The translations under genes were made by a program, and so were the position numbers. Under the pieces are notes generated by a model. That model made no database searches and was not told where the DNA came from. It saw only the letters and a list, made by a program, of their open reading frames with translations. Shown piece after piece: positions 5,315-11,464 of a DNA stretch of 11,464 nt; the stretch's first letter is position 1; each line of letters opens with the position of its first letter. Origin of the DNA: Gammaproteobacteria bacterium (GTDB lineage Bacteria; Pseudomonadota; Gammaproteobacteria; Thiohalobacterales; Thiohalobacteraceae); NCBI GenBank assembly GCA_016214925.1, contig JACRMO010000076.1, positions 1 to 11,464 on the forward strand, given 5' to 3'.

Positions 5315-6748
5315 TCAGGTGTAGCGTTTCGCCGCTGTGCTGAATTCAGTTTCGTAGACATGTTCGGCCGGCTGGAACCAGTCGAGCTTGTCGTGCAATT
5401 TCACCACTTCGCCGATGATGGTCAAGGTCGGCGCACGCACGCCCGATTCGGCAACCAGCGCCGGCAAGCTCGCAACCGTACCGATATGCACACGCTGATT
5501 GCGTGTCGTGCCCTGCTCCACCAGCGCGGCCGGCATGTCCGGTGCCATGCCGTGGGCGATGAGTTGCTGACAGATGACATCGATGCCGGTCAGGCCCATA
5601 TAGAACACCACCGTCTGGCGCGGCTGCACCAACTGAATCCAGTTGAGATCCAGGCTGCCTTCTTTGAGATGGCCGGTGACGAAGGTGCAGGACTGGGCGT
5701 AATCGCGGTGCGTTAGCGGGATGCCCGCATAGGACGCACAACCGGCCGCGGCGGTGATGCCCGGCACCACTTGGAAGGGAATGCCCTCCTGAGCCAGGGT
5801 CTCGATCTCTTCACCACCGCGACCGAAGATGAACGGGTCGCCCCCTTTGAGGCGCAACACGCGCTTGCCCTGACGCGCCAGATCGACCAGTAACTGATTG
5901 ATGCCTTCCTGCGGTACGGCGTGGTTGTTCTTTTCCTTGCCGACGTAGAAGCGTTCCGCATCACGGCGCGCCAGGTCCAGGATCGGCGCCGAGACCAACC
6001 GATCATAGACCAGTACATCGGCCTGCTGCATAAGGCGCACGGCACGGAAGGTCAGGAGATCGGGATCGCCCGGACCGGCACCGACCAGATACACCTCACC
6101 GACTCCTTCCTTGGCCGTGCCCTTGGCCAGGGCCTGTTCGATGCGCCGGCGGGCATCGGCCTCACGACCGGCGAACACCAGTTCGGCAACGGGGCTTTCC
6201 AATACCTCTTCCCAGAAGCGCCGACGTGTATCGGCATCGGCAAACCGCTGTTTGGCCGGCTCACGATATTCTTCAATCATGGCCGCCAAGCGCCCGTATG
6301 CAGAGGGAATCAGGGTTTCCATCCGGGTACGCAACTGGCGCGCCAGCACCGGCGAAGCACCGCCCGTACTCACCGCTACCAGGACCGGTGAACGGTCCAG
6401 GATGGAGGGCACGATGAAACTGCACAGCTCGGGATTGTCGACCACGTTGACCGGGAGGGAACGCGCCTGCGCCAGACGGGACACCTCGGCGTTGACCTCG
6501 GCCACGTCAGTGGCGCCGATGACCACGCGCATGCCATTGAGATCGGCTGCCTCGAAACGGCGGGCACGGTGCGCGATCACGCCCGTGCTCGCCAACTCGG
6601 CCAGTTCGGAACTCAGCTCCGGCGCTACCACCGTCACGTGGCCGCCGGCCTTGCGCAACAGCGTAACCCGGCGGGCCGCGACGGTACCGCCACCGACAAC
6701 CAGGCAAGGCTGGCCGTCGAGCTTCAAGAATACGGGTAGGAACTCCAT
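5315..6748 (-). CDS. cysG: Siroheme synthase CysG (precorrin-2 dehydrogenase, ferrochelatase, uroporphyrinogen III methyltransferase)
   Basis: A 477-residue trifunctional enzyme that makes siroheme from uroporphyrinogen III. The N-terminal NAD-binding module (1-150) has CLVVGGGTVAARR (15-27) and Asp104 in NVVDNPE, the residue tied to dehydrogenase and chelatase chemistry in enteric CysG. The region around 127-136 (STGGASPVLA) has Thr at position 128, where I recall a phosphorylated Ser in the Salmonella/E. coli enzyme. The C-terminal SAM-dependent methyltransferase (217-455) shows VYLVGAGPGDPDLLT, VYDRLVS (Asp249), RLKGGDPFIFGRGGEE, VVPGITAA and Met384. Start ATG 6748 aligns residue for residue with the E. 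coli N-terminus; a TTG at 6772 adds 8 residues without support. Siroheme serves DsrAB and assimilatory sulfite or nitrite reductases, so location near dsrN is functionally coherent. The S24-fold gene follows by 13 bases. Confidence 0.95.
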   Translation of the reverse strand: MEFLPVFLKLDGQPCLVVGGGTVAARRVTLLRKAGGHVTVVAPELSSELAELASTGVIAHRARRFEAADLNGMRVVIGATDVAEVNAEVSRLAQARSLPVNVVDNPELCSFIVPSILDRSPVLVAVSTGGASPVLARQLRTRMETLIPSAYGRLAAMIEEYREPAKQRFADADTRRRFWEEVLESPVAELVFAGREADARRRIEQALAKGTAKEGVGEVYLVGAGPGDPDLLTFRAVRLMQQADVLVYDRLVSAPILDLARRDAERFYVGKEKNNHAVPQEGINQLLVDLARQGKRVLRLKGGDPFIFGRGGEEIETLAQEGIPFQVVPGITAAAGCASYAGIPLTHRDYAQSCTFVTGHLKEGSLDLNWIQLVQPRQTVVFYMGLTGIDVICQQLIAHGMAPDMPAALVEQGTTRNQRVHIGTVASLPALVAESGVRAPTLTIIGEVVKLHDKLDWFQPAEHVYETEFSTAAKRYT

Positions 6749-6795
6749 GGGAATCAACGCAGAATCCGACAAAGCGCGTAATGGACCATAGGGCA

Positions 6796-6817
6796 GATAG
6801 GATGAGAATATCCTATC
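6796..6817. promoter_or_regulatory. Perfect 8-bp inverted repeat upstream of cysG
   Basis: GATAGGAT (6796-6803) and ATCCTATC (6810-6817) are exact reverse complements around a 6-base spacer. The centre is about 58 bases upstream of the cysG ATG. The spacing and symmetry suit a dimeric regulator operator, though an RNA hairpin in a leader is equally possible. No consensus promoter is evident beside it, so position relative to the transcription start is unknown. Confidence 0.4.
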
Positions 6818-6831
6818 CGTGGTAGGGAGGC

Positions 6832-6880
6832 ATCATGCCAGACCTCAACAGGCACATTCAACCCGTTGAGCTGGCATGAT
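6832..6880 (-). terminator. Long bulged hairpin after the exported-protein gene
   Basis: Bases 6832-6841 pair with 6871-6880 (10 bp) and 6844-6849 with 6865-6870 (6 bp), with a 2-base bulge at 6842-6843 and a 15-base loop. On the minus strand it begins 19 bases after the stop of the gene ending at 6900. No T tract follows, so it is a poor intrinsic terminator. It may be a 3'-end-stabilising structure, a Rho-associated end, or part of an undescribed element. Confidence 0.45.
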
Positions 6881-6899
6881 ATTGAGAACGAATATGCTG

Positions 6900-7574
6900 C
6901 TAGCGCAACGGCTTGGAAATACTGCCCATCAAACGCAGATCCTGCTCACCGCCGAACATCTGTCCGCCACCGTCAATCACGCGCAAGCCCAGACCGTAGC
7001 CACCCATCGTGGTACTGGCACCCAAGCTCAGACTGGGCACGGCACCCTCATTCGTAAGATAGGTCTGATCGTATTGGCCAAGCCGCAGGGACAACGACAG
7101 CTTATCGCTCACCGGCTGCTGCCAGCCGGCCTCATAGTAGAGCGCGGACGGTTCGCGGTCGGAGGATTCAGGCAGATACCAGACCTTGGTATCCAGGGAG
7201 CCATAGCGCATCCCCAGGAAGTAATCGCGGTAGTTGATCGTGCTGCGGCCGGTATTTTCAGTCCCATGCGCCGCCGACAGTCCCGCATCCAGGCTCAGTC
7301 CGCTGATGAAGCGATGTTCGATGCCGGTCGCGAAATCCAACTTGGGTGCATCCGTTTCCCAGGACCAGCTCGCGGGTGGACGCAGTAACGAAGGGCCAAT
7401 GGCGGCAGTGCTCTCCGGACTCTCGGCGGCCGTCGCCCAGAACTTCACGCCGCCGAGCTTGGCCTGTTCGGCCAAGGCCGACGCCGAGACGAAACAAGCG
7501 CTCAACAACCAACCGCCCACCAACGAGGCGCGCATCAACAGACCCCGGCAGGGTCGATTCTGGGTCGCTTTCAT
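6900..7574 (-). CDS. Exported protein, probable outer-membrane beta-barrel of unknown function
   Basis: A 224-residue precursor. The N-terminus has Arg residues, a hydrophobic core (about 17-28) and LLSACFVSASALAEQ. Cleavage after ALA (type I) is most likely, but LSAC also fits a lipobox, so a lipoprotein cannot be excluded. The mature part has many alternating short strands rich in Gly, aromatic and Ser/Thr residues (WATAAE, YRDYFLGMRYGSLDTKVWYLP, YYEAGWQQP, LSLSLRLGQYD, GLGLRVIDGGG), as in small outer-membrane barrels. It loosely recalls the Gcw_chp/TIGR02001 family of proteobacterial hypothetical proteins (from memory). Start ATG 7574 is set by a strong Shine-Dalgarno; an upstream ATG at 7610 lacks one. 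It ends in TAG. It follows pepN by 148 bases and probably has its own promoter. No function is assigned. Confidence 0.72.
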   Translation of the reverse strand: MKATQNRPCRGLLMRASLVGGWLLSACFVSASALAEQAKLGGVKFWATAAESPESTAAIGPSLLRPPASWSWETDAPKLDFATGIEHRFISGLSLDAGLSAAHGTENTGRSTINYRDYFLGMRYGSLDTKVWYLPESSDREPSALYYEAGWQQPVSDKLSLSLRLGQYDQTYLTNEGAVPSLSLGASTTMGGYGLGLRVIDGGGQMFGGEQDLRLMGSISKPLR

Positions 7575-7583
7575 AAAGCTCTG

Positions 7584-7589
7584 CCTCCC
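7584..7589 (-). promoter_or_regulatory. Strong Shine-Dalgarno of the exported-protein gene
   Basis: On the minus strand GGGAGG (7589 to 7584) lies 9 bases before ATG 7574. It decides the start and gives a signal peptide of normal length. Confidence 0.75.
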
Positions 7590-7655
7590 ATTTGTTCCAA
7601 CCTGGTGCACGTCCCCAGGAGCGATTAGATTGCTGGCGGTTTGATTGCCATTAAA

Positions 7656-7661
7656 ACTATA
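7656..7661 (-). promoter_or_regulatory. Candidate -10 box for the exported-protein gene
   Basis: On the minus strand TATAGT (7661 to 7656) matches five of six -10 bases, about 80 bases upstream of ATG 7574 in the gap after pepN. I find no good -35 at 16-18 bases, so the call is weak. It would give the gene a leader of roughly 75 bases. Confidence 0.3.
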
Positions 7662-7722
7662 GCCACATCCTTAGCCAATTCAGCTCAGCCGATCACAAAA
7701 TCGTCAGGGCTTTGCCGCGCAC

Positions 7723-10410
7723 TCACTCAGCCAACGACTTGTTCACGATTTCACCCAGGTCCCGCGACAACGTGGGTTTGTCCCGCAGCGCCAGTAGGAC
7801 CTCGCGCATCGCCGACCGATAGGGCTCTGTATACCGCCGCCAGTCGTTGAACACGCCCGCCAGGCGGGCCGCGACCTGCGGATTGATGTCATCGAGCTGG
7901 GCGAGTTGATCGCGCATGAACAGGTAACCTGCACCATCCATGCCATGGAAACGTGCCGGGTTGCCCTGCGCGAAACTGCGCAACAGTGCATACACCTTGT
8001 TCGGATTCTTCAAGCTGAAAGCAGGGTGCGCGCTGAGTGCGCGCACGCGCGCCAGTGTATCCGCGCGCCGCGACATGGCCTGTACCGCGAACCATTTGTC
8101 GAGCACCAGCGGGTCCGCCTGCCAGCGGGCGTAAAACGTATCCAGACACTGTTCGGCCAGCACCTCCTCGCGCTGCGCCAGCGCACTCAAGGCAGCCAGC
8201 GTATCGGTCATATTCCGCGCCTCCTGGAATTGTTCCAGAGCGAGGTCCAGCATAGCGCGCTCGTCCGCCAATTCCATGAGATAGCTCAGGCAAAGATTGC
8301 GCAGACTGCGTCGACCCAGCGATTGGGCATCGAGCGCATAGACCCCATTATTGGCTCCGGTGTCGTCGAGTCGCCGATAAACGCTCAGCCAGTCGTCGCG
8401 CAGTTCACGCGCCAGACACTGCCGCAGAAACTGCCGCGCGGCGTGCAGTGCCTGGGGATCGACCGCGCGCATAGATTCCGCCAGATAGGTTTCACTCGGC
8501 AAACTCAGCGCCAGCGCCTTAAAGGCAGAATCCACGTCCTGCGCCACTAGAACAGCGCGCACAGCCGCGATGAAGTCTTCGGGTACTCGGAGTGCCTCAC
8601 CCGCCTGCCATGCCTGAGTCAGCTTCAGGAGCAGCCTAACCGCCAGTTGCTGGCCCGCCTCCCAGCGGCAGAAGGGATCGCGGTCATGGGCGAGCAAGAA
8701 GCCGAGTTCCTCGTCGCAGTAGTCGACGTCGATGCGGATTGGCGCCGAGAAATCGCGCAACAGCGAGGGTACCGGTTCGCTGTCGATATCCTGGAATACA
8801 AACGTATCCTGCACCTGGCACAGCTGCAGGATGCGGGTGCCGGTCTGCGCCGCGCGCTCGCCGTACAGCCGCAGCGGCAACTCCTGGCCGTCACGCCCCA
8901 GCAGCGCCAGCGCCACAGGGATATGGAACGGCAGCTTATCCGGCTGACCCGGCGTGGCCGGGCACTGCTGCATAAGCGTCAACGCAAAGGTGCGCGCCGT
9001 GGCATCGTAATGCCGCTCCACCTGCACCGCCGGCGTACCCGCCTGGGTGTACCAATGCCGGAACTGCTGCAATTGAACGCCGTTGGCATCTTCGATGGCC
9101 CGCAGGAAATCCTCGGTGGTCACGGCCTGGCCGTCATGGCGCTGGAAATACAGGTCGGTGCCGCGACGAAATCCTTCCGCACCCAGCAGCGTACGCAGCA
9201 TGCGCACCACCTCGGCACCCTTGTTGTACACCGTCGCCGTGTAGAAGTTGTTGATCTCGACATAGCTGTCCGGGCGCACCGGATGAGCCATGGGACCGGC
9301 GTCTTCGCGGAATTGATGGGTGCGCAGTTGGTTCACATCCTGGATGCGCTGCACCGCGCGCGAACCCATGTCGGCGGAGAACTCCTGATCACGGAACACC
9401 GTGAAGCCTTCCTTGAGACTGAGCTGAAACCAGTCGCGGCAGGTAACGCGATTGCCCGACCAGTTGTGGAAGTACTCGTGGCCGATGATGCCTTCGATGT
9501 TCTGGTAATCCTGGTCGGTCGCCGTGTCCGGTCGCGCCAGTACGAACTTGGAATTGAAGACATTGAGGCCCTTGTTCTCCATCGCGCCCATGTTGAAATC
9601 ATCCACAGCGACGATCATGAAGCGGTCGAGATCGTATTCCCGACCGTAGACCTCTTCATCCCAGCGCATGGCTTTTTTCAACGACTGCATGGCATGCCCG
9701 CACTTATCCAGGTTGTGCTGCTGCACATAAATGAACAACTGCACGGTGCGCCCCGAGGCAGTGACGAATTCATCCTCGATGCACGCCAGCGTGCCGGCCA
9801 CCAGCGCGAACAGATAACTCGGCTTGGGGAAGGGATCCTCCCAGCGCGCCCAATGACGTCCGTTCTCACCCTCACCCTGCGCGACCAGATTGCCGTTCGA
9901 CAACAACACCGGATAGCGTTCACGTTCGGCACTGATGGTCGTACTGTAACGCGCCATCACATCGGGGCGGTCGAGGAAATACGTGATGCGCCGAAAACCT
10001 TCGGCCTCGCACTGCGTGCAGAAGTTGCCGCTGGATGTGTACAGGCCCGACAGCTCGGTGTTGTCCTGCGGACGGATGGACGTGACGATGCGCAGCTCGC
10101 AACGTTCCGGCACCCGGTCGATGCACAAGCCTTCAGCGGTCAACCGATAGTCGGTGGCGGCCAAGACCCGCCCATCGAGTTCCAGCGCCAGCAGTTCCAG
10201 GTGTTCGCCGTGCAGCACCAGCGGCGCGTCGGCCGCGGCGCTCGCCGCGCGTTCCAGGCACAACCGCGCCGTGACCCGGGTCTGCGCTGGGTCCAATTCG
10301 AACTGCAAATCGACCGTCTCGATGCGGAAATCCGCGGGCCGGTAGTCGCGCAGATAGACCGGACTCGGGGACCGGGAATCGGGGGTGAGATCCATGCTGT
10401 TCTCGGCCAT
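7723..10410 (-). CDS. pepN: Aminopeptidase N (M1 zinc metallopeptidase)
   Basis: An 895-residue cytoplasmic aminopeptidase that removes N-terminal residues from peptides; E. coli PepN is about 870. The exopeptidase motif GAMEN is at 275-279. The zinc site is HEYFHNW (His311, Glu312, His315) with the third ligand Glu334 in LKEGFTVFRDQEF. Tyr395 in NFYTATVYNKGAEV lies 84 residues after the first His, the same spacing as the transition-state Tyr of E. coli PepN. The N-terminal beta domain has the bacterial PepN signature GLYTSSGNFCTQCEAEGFRR, shown here only for recognition of residues 122-141. The C-terminal half is the helical superhelix domain. Start ATG 10410 is used; ATG 10395 is an in-frame alternative and neither has a strong ribosome-binding site. 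A TATACT sequence at 10431-10426 could be its -10. It is complete, with no anomalies, and unrelated to the sulfur genes. Confidence 0.96.
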   Translation of the reverse strand: MAENSMDLTPDSRSPSPVYLRDYRPADFRIETVDLQFELDPAQTRVTARLCLERAASAAADAPLVLHGEHLELLALELDGRVLAATDYRLTAEGLCIDRVPERCELRIVTSIRPQDNTELSGLYTSSGNFCTQCEAEGFRRITYFLDRPDVMARYSTTISAERERYPVLLSNGNLVAQGEGENGRHWARWEDPFPKPSYLFALVAGTLACIEDEFVTASGRTVQLFIYVQQHNLDKCGHAMQSLKKAMRWDEEVYGREYDLDRFMIVAVDDFNMGAMENKGLNVFNSKFVLARPDTATDQDYQNIEGIIGHEYFHNWSGNRVTCRDWFQLSLKEGFTVFRDQEFSADMGSRAVQRIQDVNQLRTHQFREDAGPMAHPVRPDSYVEINNFYTATVYNKGAEVVRMLRTLLGAEGFRRGTDLYFQRHDGQAVTTEDFLRAIEDANGVQLQQFRHWYTQAGTPAVQVERHYDATARTFALTLMQQCPATPGQPDKLPFHIPVALALLGRDGQELPLRLYGERAAQTGTRILQLCQVQDTFVFQDIDSEPVPSLLRDFSAPIRIDVDYCDEELGFLLAHDRDPFCRWEAGQQLAVRLLLKLTQAWQAGEALRVPEDFIAAVRAVLVAQDVDSAFKALALSLPSETYLAESMRAVDPQALHAARQFLRQCLARELRDDWLSVYRRLDDTGANNGVYALDAQSLGRRSLRNLCLSYLMELADERAMLDLALEQFQEARNMTDTLAALSALAQREEVLAEQCLDTFYARWQADPLVLDKWFAVQAMSRRADTLARVRALSAHPAFSLKNPNKVYALLRSFAQGNPARFHGMDGAGYLFMRDQLAQLDDINPQVAARLAGVFNDWRRYTEPYRSAMREVLLALRDKPTLSRDLGEIVNKSLAE

Positions 10411-10425
10411 AGGGATTGGCCGTGC

Positions 10426-10431
10426 AGTATA
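10426..10431 (-). promoter_or_regulatory. Possible -10 box for pepN
   Basis: On the minus strand TATACT (10431 to 10426) matches five of six -10 bases. It would start transcription about 10 bases before ATG 10410, leaving a very short leader, in line with the missing Shine-Dalgarno. No -35 match is visible at the proper distance. Weak. Confidence 0.3.
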
Positions 10432-10530
10432 TACCGGATCATCGCCGGGCCGACTTAAAGCCCGCTCGCGGCATGTCGATACCCTTCAAGCACGATTCTT
10501 TAAATATCCGGACCAGGAACCACACCGTAT

Positions 10531-11464
10531 ATGGACTTACTGCAGAATCTCCTCACCCGGATGCGCCGCGTCGGTGCCTCGGACCTGCTGCTCAGTATCG
10601 ACACGCCACCGGCCTTTCGGGTCGATGGCAAACTGGCCCCGCGCAGCGGCGACAGCCTACAGGCCAAGCACATCGAGCAGATCGTCAATGCCGTGCTGAC
10701 GGAACCGCAGCGCCGGGATTTCCTGGAAACCTGCGAGTACAACCTCGCCAGCAGCTTCGGTGAGTTGGGGCGGTTCCGCTTTAATCTGTTCAGACAGCGC
10801 GGCCATACCGCCGTTGCCATCCGCGCGGTACCGCCGGAGGTGCCGACAATGGAGAGCCTCGGTCTGCCGTCCGCGCTCAAGGATGTCGCCCTGCTAAGGC
10901 GCGGACTGGTGCTGTTCGTGGGCGCCTGCGGCTCCGGCAAATCCACCGCGCTCGCCGCCCTGCTGGAGCAACGCAACCGTATCGATCACAGCCATATCAT
11001 CACGGTGGAAGATCCCATCGAATATCTGATCCCACACCGTCAATCCATGGTCAATCAGCGTGAAGTTGGCATCGATACCCATTCCTTCCATCAGGCGCTG
11101 GTCAACGCGCTGCGGCAATCGCCGGATGTACTGGCCATTGGTGAAATCCGCACCCGCGAGGCCTTGGAAAAGGCCATCGAATTTTCCTCGACCGGCCACC
11201 TGTGCCTGAGCACGCTGCACGCCAACAACACCAATGAGGCCTTTGATCGCATCCTCAATCTGTTCGAGGAAAATGAACGCGAGCAGATCCTCATCAGCTT
11301 GGCGCAGAACACCCGCGCCGTGCTTTCGCAACGGCTGGTACCGACCCAGCGGGGCGGCCGTGCCGCGGCCTGTGAGCTGCTCCTGCATACGCCGCTGGTC
11401 AGCGACATCATTCGCCGCGGTGAATTCGCCAAACTCAAAGAGACCATGGAGAAAGATGTCAGCA
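10531..11464 (+). CDS. pilU: PilU/PilT-family twitching motility ATPase, cut by the window edge
   Basis: An open frame from ATG 10531 through the last base, 311 complete codons with no stop, so the 3' end lies outside. It is a retraction ATPase of type IV pili, a cytoplasmic hexamer at the pilus base. Walker A is GACGSGKST (131-139), the Asp box ITVEDPIEY (157-165), Walker B region LAIGEIR (201-207) and His box STGHLCLSTLHANN (220-233). REVGIDTHSFHQAL and TPLVSDIIRRGE match PilU more than PilT, and LKETMEKD is near the C-terminus. Only about 30-70 residues should be missing. It is divergent from pepN, and no pilT precedes it as is usual for pilU, so it is an orphan copy or heads its own operon. 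AGGA lies 12 bases before the ATG, a loose ribosome-binding site. Confidence 0.88.
   Translation, partial: MDLLQNLLTRMRRVGASDLLLSIDTPPAFRVDGKLAPRSGDSLQAKHIEQIVNAVLTEPQRRDFLETCEYNLASSFGELGRFRFNLFRQRGHTAVAIRAVPPEVPTMESLGLPSALKDVALLRRGLVLFVGACGSGKSTALAALLEQRNRIDHSHIITVEDPIEYLIPHRQSMVNQREVGIDTHSFHQALVNALRQSPDVLAIGEIRTREALEKAIEFSSTGHLCLSTLHANNTNEAFDRILNLFEENEREQILISLAQNTRAVLSQRLVPTQRGGRAAACELLLHTPLVSDIIRRGEFAKLKETMEKDVS

Noticed and set aside
5302..5361. 20-residue N-terminal extension of the S24-fold protein from ATG 5361
   Set aside because: It overlaps the cysG end by 47 bases and has no ribosome-binding site, while ATG 5301 has GGAG at 6 bases.
6749..6772. TTG start adding 8 residues to CysG
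   Set aside because: ATG 6748 matches the E. coli N-terminus exactly; the TTG has no Shine-Dalgarno.
7680..7722. Intrinsic terminator after pepN
   Set aside because: Only a 3-bp GGC-AAA-GCC stem and a short T run are visible; too weak to annotate.
8647..10458. 603-codon open frame on the plus strand opposite pepN
   Set aside because: Antisense shadow from high GC and codon bias of pepN; composition is His/Arg/Val-rich with no recognisable motif.

Overview
The window reads as the chromosome of a GC-rich, sulfur-oxidising proteobacterium, most likely gammaproteobacterial. The decisive marker is the pair dsrN-dsrR at the left. These genes normally close the reverse-type dissimilatory sulfite reductase (dsr) cluster of organisms such as Allochromatium vinosum. 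All assignments come from reading the sequence and recalling protein families; no database search was run.

Plus-strand block, 1-4880: a 13-bp perfect hairpin (2-32); dsrN (63-1481), interrupted by an in-frame amber codon at 837-839; dsrR (1526-1858), a cysteine-free IscA-like protein; a NarX-family sensor kinase (1965-3629) and a NarL-family response regulator (3626-4300) overlapping by ATGA; a small inverted-repeat element (about 4326-4399); and a single-domain rhodanese (4413-4880). A short convergent gap carries what may be a decayed dispersed repeat.

Minus-strand block, 4966-10410: a small LexA/S24-fold protein with no DNA-binding domain (4966-5301), siroheme synthase cysG (5315-6748), an exported protein that is probably an outer-membrane barrel (6900-7574), and aminopeptidase N pepN (7723-10410). 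Divergent from pepN, a PilU-type twitching-motility ATPase starts at 10531 and runs off the right edge. The largest non-coding gaps are about 150 bases (6749-6899 and 7575-7722).

The parts fit together around sulfur metabolism. CysG makes siroheme, the cofactor of DsrAB, and DsrN amidates siroheme. DsrR is linked to dsr expression, and rhodaneses move sulfane sulfur. The two-component pair occupies the place after dsrR where A. vinosum has dsrS, so it may sense a redox or respiratory signal relevant to the locus (inference). The most striking points are the amber codon exactly at a conserved Tyr of DsrN, the sensor kinase that lacks the nitrate-binding domain but has a Cys-X-Cys...Cys pattern in its GAF region, and the S24-fold protein with Arg where LexA has its catalytic Lys. 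I see no CRISPR array, RNA gene, transposase or phage gene.
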